This document shows, in pieces, positions 37,750 through 47,601 of a DNA stretch of 64,000 nucleotides. Every line of letters begins with the position of its first letter. The first letter of the stretch is position 1. Under the pieces are notes generated by a model that saw only the letters and a program-made list of their open reading frames with translations, did no database searches and was not told where the DNA came from. This DNA is from DASQUK01 sp963756425. Lineage in GTDB: Bacteria; Actinomycetota; Acidimicrobiia; Acidimicrobiales; VFJN01. Position numbers and translations under genes: made by a program. The stretch covers positions 248,001 to 312,000 of the forward strand of contig CAVWNW010000003.1 in NCBI GenBank assembly GCA_963756425.1. Reading direction: 5' to 3'.

Positions 37750-38742
37750 ATGGCGACGAGGCAGCCACCGGACCGCAACCTCGCCCTCGAGCTGGTGCGG
37801 GTCACCGAGGCGGCGGCGCTCGCGGCGTCGCGCTGGATGGGCCGGGGTGACAAGAACGGCGCCGACGGCGCGGCGGTCGACGCCATGCGCATCGTGCTCG
37901 ACGGCGTCCCCATGGACGGAATCGTCGTCATCGGCGAGGGCGAAAAGGACGAGGCCCCGATGCTCTACAACGGCGAGACGATCGGCGACGGCACCGGTCC
38001 GCTCACCGACATCGCCGTCGACCCGGTCGAGGGCACGACGCTGACGGCGCTGGGCCGGGGAAACGCCATCTCGGTGATCGCCGTAGCGGAGCGGGGGACG
38101 ATGTTCAATCCCGGCCCGTGCGTCTACATGGAGAAGATCGCCGTCGGCCGGGAGTCGGCCGGTGCCATCGACATCACCAAGTCACCCACCGAGAACCTGC
38201 ACGCGGTGGCCCGGGCGAAAGGCGAGTCGGTGCGGGACATCACGGCCGTCATCCTCGATCGCGACCGCCACGTCGATCTCATCGCCGAGGTGCGGGCCGC
38301 CGGGGCCCGGATCCGGCTCATCCAGGACGGGGACGTGATCGGCGCCGTGTCGACCGCCTGGCCGGAATCAGGTGCCGACGTCCTGTTCGGCATCGGCGGC
38401 ACACCCGAGGGAGTCATCGCCGCAACGGCGATGAAGTGCATGGGCGGCGAGATCCAGGGGCGGCTCTGGCCCCGCAACGACGAGGAACGCCAGGCCGCCA
38501 TCGCGCAGGGCTACGACCTCGAACAGGTCCTGACAACTGCCGACCTCGTGGGCGGCGACAATTGCTTCTTCGCCGTGACCGGCATCACCGACGGCGAGGT
38601 GCTCCGGGGCGTCCACTACGACAGCCAGGGCGCGTCGACCCAGTCGCTGGTCATGCGTTCCAAGTCGGGAACGGTCCGCCTGATCAGCGCCCAGCACAAG
38701 CTCTCGAAGCTGGCCAACTTCGCCGCGATCGACTTCGCCTGA
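37750..38742 (+). CDS. glpX: Class II fructose-1,6-bisphosphatase
   Basis: A 330-residue GlpX enzyme that makes fructose-6-phosphate in gluconeogenesis; this is the only FBPase type in many actinobacteria. Metal/substrate motifs are intact: VIGEGEKDEAPMLYNGE (about 58-74), DPVEGTTLTALGRGNA (about 91-106) and FGIGGTPEGVIAATAMK (about 214-230). Length and end (SKLANFAAIDF) match the family. It stands alone, divergent from the duplicated-domain gene and convergent with the SDR gene. Its product can feed the glucan pathway, but no operon link exists. Confidence 0.95.
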   Translation: MATRQPPDRNLALELVRVTEAAALAASRWMGRGDKNGADGAAVDAMRIVLDGVPMDGIVVIGEGEKDEAPMLYNGETIGDGTGPLTDIAVDPVEGTTLTALGRGNAISVIAVAERGTMFNPGPCVYMEKIAVGRESAGAIDITKSPTENLHAVARAKGESVRDITAVILDRDRHVDLIAEVRAAGARIRLIQDGDVIGAVSTAWPESGADVLFGIGGTPEGVIAATAMKCMGGEIQGRLWPRNDEERQAAIAQGYDLEQVLTTADLVGGDNCFFAVTGITDGEVLRGVHYDSQGASTQSLVMRSKSGTVRLISAQHKLSKLANFAAIDFA

Positions 38743-38744
38743 TT

Positions 38745-38762
38745 CCGCCGGCGGCGCCGCGG
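38745..38762. terminator. G/C palindrome between convergent glpX and SDR genes
   Basis: CCGCCGGCGG (38745-38754) plus GCGCCGCGGCG in the 29-bp gap between two convergent stops. Possible bidirectional terminator; weak because no loop or T-run is evident. Confidence 0.3.
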
Positions 38763-38771
38763 CGTCGCCCG

Positions 38772-39566
38772 TCACATGTGGCTGGCGATGCGCGCTGCCG
38801 CCCAGCGGCGGACGCCGCGCGGCACGGGTCCGGCCGCGGCCGCCGCCACCTTGTTGACCCGACCGGTCACGACCCAGGACTTGCCGGCGTGGGCCGCGGC
38901 CAGCGCCTCGGCGGCGCAGGCGTCGGCCGACTGCCATGGCATCCCCAGCGGCCGCCGGGGCTCGACGCCGGCCCGCTCGTGGAACTCGGTGCGGGTGAAG
39001 CCCGGAAGCACGGTCGTGACCGTCACTCCGGTGCCGGCGAGCTCGCTCGACACGGCCTCGCCGAACATCGCCACGAATCCCTTGGTGGCCCCATAGGTGG
39101 CATTTCCGGGCGTGGCCTGCAGCGCCGCCGTGGACGAGATGTTCATGATCGACCCGCGCGCCCGCGGCACCATCGCCCGCAATGCCGCGTGGGTGAGCCG
39201 CACCAGCGCGGTCACGTTGACGGCGATCTCCTGCGTCTCGGTGTCGATGTCGGCGTCGACGAACGGGCCGTAGGTGCCGAACGCGGCGTTGTTGACCAGC
39301 AGGTCGATCGGCCTCTCGTCGTCCGCCATGCGCGCCTCGACCGCCGCGAGCGACGCCGCGTCGGCCAGGTCCGCCGGCAGCACCTCGACCGCGACACCGC
39401 CGAGCTCGGCGGCGAGGGCGTCGAGGCGGGCCTTGTCCCGGGCCACCACGACGAGGTCGGTGCCCTCGGCGGCGAGCTGACGGGCCAGTGCGGCGCCGAT
39501 CCCCGATGATGCCCCCGTGACCACTGCGCTGCGCCAGCCGACGGAGTTCCGCGAGGCATCCGACAT
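38772..39566 (-). CDS. Short-chain dehydrogenase/reductase (SDR) family protein
   Basis: A 264-residue classical SDR. The cofactor loop TGASSGIGAALARQLA is T-G-x3-G-x-G; VVVARDK after beta-2 and DLAD after beta-3 are typical, NNAAFGTYG is the N-N-A-G-like motif, and the catalytic Ser (NISSTAAL) and Y-x3-K (YGATKGF) are intact. The Arg in VVARDKARL after beta-2 favours NADP(H). The C-terminus KVAAAAAGPVPRGVRRWAA resembles the DltE-like subgroup. Substrate unknown. A TACGCT box 8 nt before the ATG predicts leaderless transcription. Confidence 0.88.
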   Translation of the reverse strand: MSDASRNSVGWRSAVVTGASSGIGAALARQLAAEGTDLVVVARDKARLDALAAELGGVAVEVLPADLADAASLAAVEARMADDERPIDLLVNNAAFGTYGPFVDADIDTETQEIAVNVTALVRLTHAALRAMVPRARGSIMNISSTAALQATPGNATYGATKGFVAMFGEAVSSELAGTGVTVTTVLPGFTRTEFHERAGVEPRRPLGMPWQSADACAAEALAAAHAGKSWVVTGRVNKVAAAAAGPVPRGVRRWAAARIASHM

Positions 39567-39574
39567 GGCCGGGC

Positions 39575-39580
39575 AGCGTA
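39575..39580 (-). promoter_or_regulatory. -10 box of the SDR gene
   Basis: TACGCT on the minus strand, 8 nt before ATG 39566; it overlaps the gap after the RNA ligase-like gene. Confidence 0.5.
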
Positions 39581-39584
39581 GACC

Positions 39585-40118
39585 TCAGCCGGGCAGCCAG
39601 CGGCCGCTGAACCTCGCAGCGGCGATCGGCCGCCACACCCGGCCGCGTCCCTCCTCCAGCAGGTCCACGGACTCGAAGCGCACGTCGACGAGATAGTCCG
39701 CCAACGCGGCCACGGCGGCCCGGATGCGGTCCGGATCGAGCTCGTCGGCCAGCGTGACGTGGGGGACGAAGGCCTGCGTCAGTGGGCGCTCCAGCGGCGG
39801 GTGGAAGATGCGACCCCGGAGCGCGTGCAGTGCCGCGACGTCGCCGTGGATGCCCAGATGGACGACCGGCGTCACCGGGTGGAAGGTCGTGGCCGGGCCA
39901 AGGCGCAGGTCCAACGGGCGGGTCTGCATCGCAGCCCGCCGGAGGAGATCGAGGGCCGCCGGCATGTCGTCCTCGCGGACGTTGACCGGTGGGACGAGGG
40001 TGAGGTGCGCCGGGATGCGGCCGAGCGATCCGTCGCCTAGGGCCCGCCGGAGGCCGTCCACCTCCGTCGCCGCCGGGTCCGGCAGCAGCAACACGACCCC
40101 CAACCGGCGTCTGGGCAC
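39585..40118 (-). CDS. 2'-5' RNA ligase superfamily (2H phosphoesterase) protein
   Basis: A 177-residue 2H phosphoesterase. The two H-x-T-h motifs that form the active site are present: HLTLVPP (about residue 38) and HVTLADE (about residue 119). Family members act on 2',3'-cyclic phosphates or 2'-5' linkages in RNA or small molecules; the physiological substrate is unknown. The GTG start lies 3 bp after the lipase stop, so it is probably translated with the lipase gene. The SDR gene follows 18 bp downstream but has its own promoter box. Confidence 0.85.
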   Translation of the reverse strand: MPRRRLGVVLLLPDPAATEVDGLRRALGDGSLGRIPAHLTLVPPVNVREDDMPAALDLLRRAAMQTRPLDLRLGPATTFHPVTPVVHLGIHGDVAALHALRGRIFHPPLERPLTQAFVPHVTLADELDPDRIRAAVAALADYLVDVRFESVDLLEEGRGRVWRPIAAARFSGRWLPG

Positions 40119-40121
40119 GGG

Positions 40122-41369
40122 TTAGCCCGCAGTGCAGGTCGACAGGGGCTCGTCACCGGCGGCCCGCTGCTGCAGCCATGCGAAGGCATCGCTGACGGCG
40201 TCCGGCACCGCCTGGACGTGACTCTGACCCTTGTCGTAGACGCGGCGCTCGACGACCTGGCCCTCTGCGCACATGCGCTGCACCAGCACCTGGCTGAGTG
40301 GGGCCGGCACGACGTCGTCGGCGGCGCTGTGCACGATCAGGATCGGGCTGTCGGTCGCCACGCGGCCGGGGTCGTTAGCGACCTCCAGGTCGGCCCACGG
40401 CTGCACGTCGGCGAACCCGGGCTTCAGGAGCTCGGCGTTGGGTGTGCCGGCGAAGTGCCGGATCACGTCGCCGACGCAACCCCGGTCCACCTGCGGCAGC
40501 TCCGCCTCACCCGCCGGGGTGAGGACCAGCGCGGGATCGGCGTCGGGATAGGCCTCGGCGAACCCGGCGATGATCATGTAGAGGAACCCGGCAATCGGCA
40601 AAGACCCGGCCGCACCGAAGATGATGGGCAGCTCGGTGGCCGGCGCACCCGCCACGGTGCCGACGAGCTCGTAGTCCGGTGCCCAGTCGGCCGCCAGCTG
40701 GCCGGCGAACAGGGCACCGTGACCGCCCTGTGAGTAGCCGAAGATCGAGAGCTGGTCTCCGGCGTCGGCGTCGGGCAGCTGGCGGGCGGCGAGCGCGGCG
40801 TCGAGAACGCCCCGTCCCTCGCTCTCGCCCACCAGGTAGGGATGTCGGCCGGGGGTGCCCAGGCCCTCGTAGTCGCTGAGCACGACCAGGTAGCCGGCAT
40901 CCACGAACAGGCCCATGAGGGACAGCTCCGTGGCCGCCGGGTGCTTCGACGGGGCGCAGTCGTCGGCGATGCCGCTGGTCCCGTGCGCGATCGTCAGCAC
41001 CGGACGGCCGCCGGTCGGCGCCTCGCCGGCCGGCACCAGCGCCGTTCCGGTCACCACGATCGGCTGGCCCTCGAGCGACTCGGACACGTACATGATCCGC
41101 CAGGCGGTGGCTCCGCCCACGTCGAGGCCATCGACCGGCTGGTACCGCACCAGCGTGCCGTGCTCGTCGTCGGGCACCGGGTCGGGCGCGGCGTAGAAGT
41201 CGCCACCGTCGAACTCCTGGGCCTGCCGCTCGCCGGCCGCCGCCGACTCGTCGCCGGCTGCGCCCGACTCGTCCGACCGACCGGAGCCGCCCGAGCCCCC
41301 GGAGCAGGCCCCGAGCAGCCCGGCGAGCACGAGCAGCCCAACCGATCTGCGCGTCCTCAGGGCGGCCAC
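40122..41369 (-). CDS. Secretory lipase family lipoprotein
   Basis: A 415-residue extracytoplasmic alpha/beta hydrolase. The lipoprotein signal is SVGLLVLAGLLGAC with lipobox LLGAC, followed by a Gly/Ser/Asp-rich linker to about residue 60. The catalytic triad is visible as Ser in FGYSQGGHG, Asp in HSAADDVVP and His in KGQSHVQAVP. Family (Pfam LIP) members hydrolyse triacylglycerols or small esters at the cell surface; the exact substrate is unknown. Paired Cys residues (DDCAPSK, RGCVGD, RMCAEG, STCTAG) suggest disulfides. The gene is followed directly by the 2H phosphoesterase gene. Confidence 0.88.
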   Translation of the reverse strand: MAALRTRRSVGLLVLAGLLGACSGGSGGSGRSDESGAAGDESAAAGERQAQEFDGGDFYAAPDPVPDDEHGTLVRYQPVDGLDVGGATAWRIMYVSESLEGQPIVVTGTALVPAGEAPTGGRPVLTIAHGTSGIADDCAPSKHPAATELSLMGLFVDAGYLVVLSDYEGLGTPGRHPYLVGESEGRGVLDAALAARQLPDADAGDQLSIFGYSQGGHGALFAGQLAADWAPDYELVGTVAGAPATELPIIFGAAGSLPIAGFLYMIIAGFAEAYPDADPALVLTPAGEAELPQVDRGCVGDVIRHFAGTPNAELLKPGFADVQPWADLEVANDPGRVATDSPILIVHSAADDVVPAPLSQVLVQRMCAEGQVVERRVYDKGQSHVQAVPDAVSDAFAWLQQRAAGDEPLSTCTAG

Positions 41370-41446
41370 GGCCGCCAGTTTTCACGAGGCATTACGCCCC
41401 GTCACATCGGGGACCCGGCTGCGCGGGCCGGGCAATGGGGCCGGGA

Positions 41447-41845
41447 TCAGACGCCGCGGACGCCGCCGGCGGCAGCCAGGCGCACGTGGGCGCGGCGTGC
41501 GGCGGCCTCGGCCCCGGCGTCGTCGGTCTGCCGGATCTGCTGCTCGGCCTCCTCGGCGGCGCGCCGGGCCCGCTCGACGTCGATCTGGCTGCCCAGCTCG
41601 GCAACGTCCGACAGGATCGTCACCCGGTCGTTGGACACCTCGACGAATCCGCGGTGCACCGCCGCCACCTCGTCGCCCGCTGACGACCGGATGGTCACCG
41701 TGGCGATGTCGAGTGCGCCGAGGAACGGGGCGTGGCCGGTCAGGAAGGCCAGCTCACCCCCTCCCACCGTGCGCGCGATCACCATGTCGGCCTCGCCCGA
41801 GTAGAGGATGCGCTCGGGCGACACCAGCTCGACCTGGAGCGTCAC
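41447..41845 (-). CDS. atpC: F1Fo ATP synthase subunit epsilon
   Basis: A 132-residue epsilon subunit. The N-terminal beta sandwich carries LQVELVSPERILYSGEADMV and the family block GELAFLTGHAPFLGALD; a helical C-terminal part follows (DVERARRAAEEAEQQIRQ). It is part of the rotor and regulates ATP hydrolysis. Last gene of the operon, 19 bp after atpD. The C-terminus is a short GGVRGV instead of a second long helix. Confidence 0.94.
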   Translation of the reverse strand: MTLQVELVSPERILYSGEADMVIARTVGGGELAFLTGHAPFLGALDIATVTIRSSAGDEVAAVHRGFVEVSNDRVTILSDVAELGSQIDVERARRAAEEAEQQIRQTDDAGAEAAARRAHVRLAAAGGVRGV

Positions 41846-41864
41846 GTCGGGGGCCTCACGCCAG

Positions 41865-43328
<1,464 letters not shown>

Positions 43329-43337
43329 TGGGTGCTC

Positions 43338-44306
43338 CTACGAACGGGAGGATTCGAGGCGGTCGGACAGGACGTCGGCGGACATGAGGGCGTGGTCCAC
43401 CAGCAGGTCGCCGCCGGTTACCTTGGCCGCGCGCATGGCTTCGGCGCCGCCCACGATGTCCATGATCTCGGTGGTGATGGCGTCCTGGCGGGCCCGGTTC
43501 ATGGCCCGGCTGTACTTGGTGATCAGCTCCTCGGCGTTGTCGGTGGCCGCCTTCATGGCCCGCTGGCGGGCAGCGTGCTCGGAGGCGGCGGCATCGAGCA
43601 TGGCGGCGTACAGGCGGGCCTCGACGTAGCGCGGGAGTAGGCGCGAGAGGATCTCATCCGGGGCCGGTTCGAACTCGTAGTCGGCGTGGGGTCCCGCGGA
43701 CGGCTCCTCGACCCCGACACCAGTCAGCGGCATGAACTGGCGGACGACCACCCGCTGGGACGCCACGGACAAGAAGCGGGTGTAGATGAGCAGGACCTCG
43801 TCGACGTCCCCCTCCTCGAAGGCCCGTCGCACCTCCGTGGCCACCTCGCGGGCGTTCTCGTAGGTCGGCCTGTCGCTCATCCCGCTGAAGGCGGCGTCGA
43901 TCTGGTAGCCGCGGAACCGGAAGTAGCTCTCGGCCTTCTTGCCCACGAGCACCAGGGAGTAGTCGGCGCCCTCGGCCCGGCGCCCCTGGATCTCGCGCTC
44001 GGCGGCGCGGATGACGCTGGTGTTGTAGGGACCGGCCAGGCCCCGATCGCTGGTGATGACCACGAAGGCAACCTTGCGGAGGTTCTCCACGGGCCGCAGG
44101 AGCGGGTGGTCGACCACCCCGCCGAGGTCGGCAAGGTTCTGGATCACGTTGGTGATGTACTCGCTGTAGGGCCGCGCCGCGGCGACCCGTTGGTTGGCCG
44201 CCGTCACGCGCGTGGCAGCGATCAGCTCCATCGCTCTCGTGATCTTCATGGTCGACTGGACACTCCGGATACGTCGCCGCAGCGCCCGCTCCTGTCCGCC
44301 GGCCAC
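43338..44306 (-). CDS. atpG: F1Fo ATP synthase subunit gamma
   Basis: A 322-residue central stalk subunit. The N-terminal coiled coil (ALRRRIRSVQSTMKITRAM, then ELIAATR) and C-terminal coiled coil (RAMKAATDNAEELITKYS, NRARQDAITTEIMDIVGGAEA) are canonical, with the SDRGLAGPYN block between. GTG 44306 is chosen: it has GAGGG 9 nt upstream and is 19 bp after the atpA stop; longer readings run into atpA. About 15-25 residues longer than the E. coli subunit, owing to a loop near 205-225 (GVGVEEPSAGPHADYEFEP). Confidence 0.95.
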   Translation of the reverse strand: MAGGQERALRRRIRSVQSTMKITRAMELIAATRVTAANQRVAAARPYSEYITNVIQNLADLGGVVDHPLLRPVENLRKVAFVVITSDRGLAGPYNTSVIRAAEREIQGRRAEGADYSLVLVGKKAESYFRFRGYQIDAAFSGMSDRPTYENAREVATEVRRAFEEGDVDEVLLIYTRFLSVASQRVVVRQFMPLTGVGVEEPSAGPHADYEFEPAPDEILSRLLPRYVEARLYAAMLDAAASEHAARQRAMKAATDNAEELITKYSRAMNRARQDAITTEIMDIVGGAEAMRAAKVTGGDLLVDHALMSADVLSDRLESSRS

Positions 44307-44325
44307 TAGTGGACCCTCGCGGACA

Positions 44326-45960
44326 CTAGACCTCGGCCTCGTCTCGGGAGATCTCCTCTTCCGGCAGGATTCCCTCGGGGCGTCCACCAGCCATCTCGCG
44401 CTCCTCGGCCCCCTGCGCCTCGGCGGTCGGCTCACCCAGGGCGACGCCGCCGACCTCGAACTGGTCGCGGAACGCGGCGATCGCCGCCTTGAAGGTCTCG
44501 ACGTCGGGGATGTCGCCGTCGGTGCGGATGGCATCGAGGACGTCGCGGTGCCGGGTCTCGAACCAGTCGATCAGCTCGGACTCGAACCGCCGCACCTCCT
44601 CGACCGGCACGGGGTCGAGGTAGCCGTTGGTGGCGGCATAGAGAGACACGACCTGCTCCTCGACCGGCATGGGGCTGTTGAGCGGCTGTTTGAGCAGCTC
44701 GACGAGCCGGTAGCCGCGGTCGAGCTGGGCCTGTGACACCTTGTCGAGCTCGGAACCATAGGCCGCGAACGACTCGAGCTCTCGGAACTGCGACAGGTCG
44801 CCCTTGAGCGTGCCCACCGCCGTCTTCATGGCCTTGACCTGGGCATTGCCGCCCACCCGGGACACCGACAGTCCGGTGTCGAACGCGGGCCGTACACCCG
44901 ACTTGAACAGGTCGTCCTGCAGGTAGATCTGGCCGTCGGTGATGGAGATCACATTGGTTGGGATGTAGGCCGAGATGTCACCGGCCTTGGTCTCGATGAC
45001 CGGCAGTGCAGTCAGCGAGCCGGCGCCCTTCTCCTCGGACAGCTTGGCCGCACGCTCGAGCAACCGGCTGTGCAGGTAGAACACGTCGCCCGGGTAGGCC
45101 TCGCGGCCCGGCGGCCGCCGCAGCAGCAGCGAGATCTGCCGATAGGCCTCGGCCTGCTTGGACAGATCGTCGTAGACCACCAGGGCGTGCTCGCGGTTCT
45201 CCATCCAGTGCTGGCCCATAGCGCACCCGGCATACGGCGCCAGGTACTTGAATGGCGCGGGGTCGGCGGCGCCGGCCACGACCACGACCGTGTAGTCCAG
45301 GGCCCCGTACTGCTCGAGGGTCGACACGGTGTTGGCCACCGTCGACTCCTTCTGGCCGATCGCCACGTAGATGCACTTCATGCCCAGGCCACGCTGGTTG
45401 ATGATCGTGTCGACCGCCACGGTGGTCTTGCCGGTCTTGCGGTCGCCGATGATCAGCTCGCGCTGACCCCGCCCGATGGGGGTCATGGCGTCGATCGCCT
45501 TGATGCCGGTCTGCAGCGGCTCGTGCACCGGCTGGCGGCCCATGATGCCGGGCGCCTGGATCTCCATGCGGCGGTCTTCGACCCCCACCAGCGCGCCCTT
45601 GCCGTCGATGGGGCTGCCGAGCGCGTCGACCACCCGCCCGAGCAGACCGTCGCCGACGGGCACCGACAGGATGCGGCCGGTCGCCTTGACCAACTCGCCC
45701 TCGCTCACCTCGGCGGCATCGCCCAGCACCACGCAGCCGATTGACTCCTCGTCGAGGTTGAGGGCCAGCCCCAGGACACCGCTCTCGAACTCGAGCAGCT
45801 CGTTGACGGCCGCGCCGGGCAGCCCCGCCACTGTGGCGATGCCGTCGCCCACCACGGTGATCTGCCCCACCTGGGCGGTCTCGACGCCGGGCTTGAAGTC
45901 CTCGAGGTTCTTGCGGAGCGCTTCGGCGATGTCGGCGGTGTTGATGGTCAGCTCTGCCAT
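44326..45960 (-). CDS. atpA: F1Fo ATP synthase subunit alpha
   Basis: A 544-residue non-catalytic nucleotide-binding subunit. P-loop GDRKTGKTTVAVD (about 172), the VYDDLSKQAEAYRQ segment and the signature PAFDTGLSVSRVGG are present. The C-terminus carries an extra acidic tail of about 35 residues (GEPTAEAQGAEEREM, EEEISRDEAE) beyond the usual end, as in mycobacteria where such a tail restrains hydrolysis (family knowledge; the same role here is inference). Preceded by GAGGAC and by two hairpins in the atpH-atpA gap. Confidence 0.97.
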   Translation of the reverse strand: MAELTINTADIAEALRKNLEDFKPGVETAQVGQITVVGDGIATVAGLPGAAVNELLEFESGVLGLALNLDEESIGCVVLGDAAEVSEGELVKATGRILSVPVGDGLLGRVVDALGSPIDGKGALVGVEDRRMEIQAPGIMGRQPVHEPLQTGIKAIDAMTPIGRGQRELIIGDRKTGKTTVAVDTIINQRGLGMKCIYVAIGQKESTVANTVSTLEQYGALDYTVVVVAGAADPAPFKYLAPYAGCAMGQHWMENREHALVVYDDLSKQAEAYRQISLLLRRPPGREAYPGDVFYLHSRLLERAAKLSEEKGAGSLTALPVIETKAGDISAYIPTNVISITDGQIYLQDDLFKSGVRPAFDTGLSVSRVGGNAQVKAMKTAVGTLKGDLSQFRELESFAAYGSELDKVSQAQLDRGYRLVELLKQPLNSPMPVEEQVVSLYAATNGYLDPVPVEEVRRFESELIDWFETRHRDVLDAIRTDGDIPDVETFKAAIAAFRDQFEVGGVALGEPTAEAQGAEEREMAGGRPEGILPEEEISRDEAEV

Positions 45961-45990
45961 CGGTGTCGTCCTCGTTCCTCAGTGTCTCCG

Positions 45991-46038
45991 GTGGGGCTGC
46001 GCCCCACACCCATCGCCACCGGGCGAGCTGGCGCTCGC
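45991..46038 (-). promoter_or_regulatory. Two hairpins in the atpH-atpA spacer
   Basis: GTGGGGC-TGC-GCCCCAC (45991-46007, perfect 7-bp stem) and GCGAGC-TGGC-GCTCGC (46023-46038). At 112 bp this is the longest gap in the operon. They may be processing or attenuation stems that set relative expression of the F1 genes. Confidence 0.5.
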
Positions 46039-46072
46039 GCCGTCGGCCTGCAGTGTTCGCTTCGCTCTCACT

Positions 46073-46600
46073 TCAGAATGCGTTCTTCAGCTGGTCGAGC
46101 CGGTGACGCACTGAGCCGTCGATGACAGTGTCGCCAACCTGGGCCACAATTCCGCCCAGCACCGACGGATCCACCACCACCTTGATCTCGACCTGCTTGC
46201 CGGTGGCGTCCTCGAGGGCCTTGGCCAGCCGCGCGCTCTGGTCGTCCGTGAGCGGTACCGCCGAGCGCACCTCGGCGACCTCCTTGTTGGCCTCGGCCGC
46301 GCTCATCTCCACCAGCAACTGGATGATGCTGGGCAGCTCGCGGGCCCGGCCGGTGCCGACGACCATCGACACCAGCGCCACGCTGGTCGGCGACGCCTTG
46401 CCGCCCAGCAGGTCCTCGACGATCTGCTGGCGCCGGGCCGCCGGGATGCCGGCGTCAGTGAGCGCGTTCCGCAGCTCGTCGTTGCCCTGCAGGGTCTGGG
46501 AGAAGCGGAACAGCTCGTCCTCCACCTCGCCGAGGGATCCCTCGGCGCGGGCAACCTCGAAGAGGGCCTCGGCGTAGGCGAGCGTGCGGTCTTCTGCCAT
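46073..46600 (-). CDS. atpH: F1Fo ATP synthase subunit delta
   Basis: A 175-residue peripheral-stalk subunit (OSCP). It opens with RTLAYAEALFEVARAEGSL, contains the family core (IPAARRQQIVEDLLGGKAS) and ends with the beta part VEIKVVVDPSVLGGIVAQVGDTVIDGS-type sequence and RLDQLKNAF. It is a free-standing delta, not the b-delta fusion found in mycobacteria. 39 bp after atpF. Confidence 0.95.
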   Translation of the reverse strand: MAEDRTLAYAEALFEVARAEGSLGEVEDELFRFSQTLQGNDELRNALTDAGIPAARRQQIVEDLLGGKASPTSVALVSMVVGTGRARELPSIIQLLVEMSAAEANKEVAEVRSAVPLTDDQSARLAKALEDATGKQVEIKVVVDPSVLGGIVAQVGDTVIDGSVRHRLDQLKNAF

Positions 46601-46639
46601 CTTCGCGTTGCTCCTAGGACGTAGTGGTGGCGCCCGCCC

Positions 46640-47311
46640 TCACGAGCGCTGCGCCGCCACCTGGTTGATGTAGTCCTCGATCAGCTGGGTCTGCGTGGCC
46701 TCGTCCAGGCTGCGCTGGACCACGGTCTCGGCAGCGCCGATGGCGAGCTGCGCCACCTCGCCCCGCAGGTCGGACACGGCCTGCGCCTTGGCCGAGTCGA
46801 TGTCGGCCACCGCCCGGGCCCGCAGCTCTGCCAGCTCGGTCTGGAGCCGGGCCTCCTGGTCGCGCTTGATGCGGTCGGCGGCCTGGCGGGCCTCCTCGAT
46901 GATGCGCCCGGACTCGGCCCGGGCGTCACTCAGCTGGGCCTTGTACTCGTCGAGCACGCCCTGGGCGTCGGCCTTGGCGGTCTCGGCCGCCTGCAGGTCG
47001 GAGCGAATGTGCTCGGTCCGGTTGTCCATCATCTGCCTGACCTGCGGGTAGCCGAACTTGTAGAGCAGGAACAGCAGGGCTGCGAAGCTGATCGAGCCCC
47101 ACACCAGCTCGCTGGTCGCCGGCAGGATCGGGTTGGGGGCTTCCTGGCAGGCGTCGGGGTCGTCGGCCTCCTCCGCCAGGTGGATGCACTCCTCCGTGTC
47201 CTCGGAGAGCTGCGGCTCCTCATCGCCCTCCTGCGCGAACGCCGGGGACGCCCCGACGAGCAGCGCGCCGGAAACGAGCAGCAGGGTCGCGACCAGGGTT
47301 CGAGTTCGCAC
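46640..47311 (-). CDS. atpF: F1Fo ATP synthase subunit b with signal-peptide-like N-terminus
   Basis: A 223-residue b subunit. The usual part is the membrane segment LVWGSISFAALLFLLYKFGY (about 68-86) followed by a long charged coiled coil (ETAKADAQGVLDEYKAQL and onward) ending at VAAQRS. Unusually, about 65 residues precede the span: a signal-peptide-like segment (LVATLLLVSGALLVGASPAFA, cleavage after residue 26 likely) and an acidic extracytoplasmic stretch with two Cys (C42, C55). GTG 47311 is supported by GAGGAGG 5 nt upstream and by the signal peptide starting there. Subunit identity is certain from context; the extension is the oddity. Confidence 0.93.
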   Translation of the reverse strand: MRTRTLVATLLLVSGALLVGASPAFAQEGDEEPQLSEDTEECIHLAEEADDPDACQEAPNPILPATSELVWGSISFAALLFLLYKFGYPQVRQMMDNRTEHIRSDLQAAETAKADAQGVLDEYKAQLSDARAESGRIIEEARQAADRIKRDQEARLQTELAELRARAVADIDSAKAQAVSDLRGEVAQLAIGAAETVVQRSLDEATQTQLIEDYINQVAAQRS

Positions 47312-47321
47312 GACGGCCTCC

Positions 47322-47579
47322 TCAGCCGGAGATGATGAAGGCCAGCACGAAGCCGAAAAGCGCCAGGGCTTCGGTGAAGGCGATGCCGAGGAACATCGTG
47401 GTCCGCACCATGCCGGCCGCCTCGGGCTGGCGGGCCATTGCGGTGATGGCGTTGCCCACCACCAGGCCGATGCCGATGCCGGGGCCGATGGCGGCGCCGC
47501 CATAGACGATGCCTCGGCCGACGGCGGTGAGGCCCGCCTCGAGTTCGCCCGGATCCTGTTGGGCTAGGACGTGAAGCAC
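47322..47579 (-). CDS. atpE: F1Fo ATP synthase subunit c
   Basis: An 85-residue hairpin of two membrane helices. Helix 1 carries the glycine-rich GGAAIGPGIGIGL, the polar loop is ARQPE (49-53), and the ion-binding carboxylate in helix 2 is E70 (LGIAFTEALALFGF). The absence of a Gln/Ser-Thr set at the positions expected for sodium binding favours protons. GTG start with AAGGAGA upstream, the best ribosome site in the operon, consistent with the high copy number of c. Confidence 0.96.
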   Translation of the reverse strand: MLHVLAQQDPGELEAGLTAVGRGIVYGGAAIGPGIGIGLVVGNAITAMARQPEAAGMVRTTMFLGIAFTEALALFGFVLAFIISG

Positions 47580-47601
47580 GGGTTCGTCTCCTTGGTTGTG
47601 C

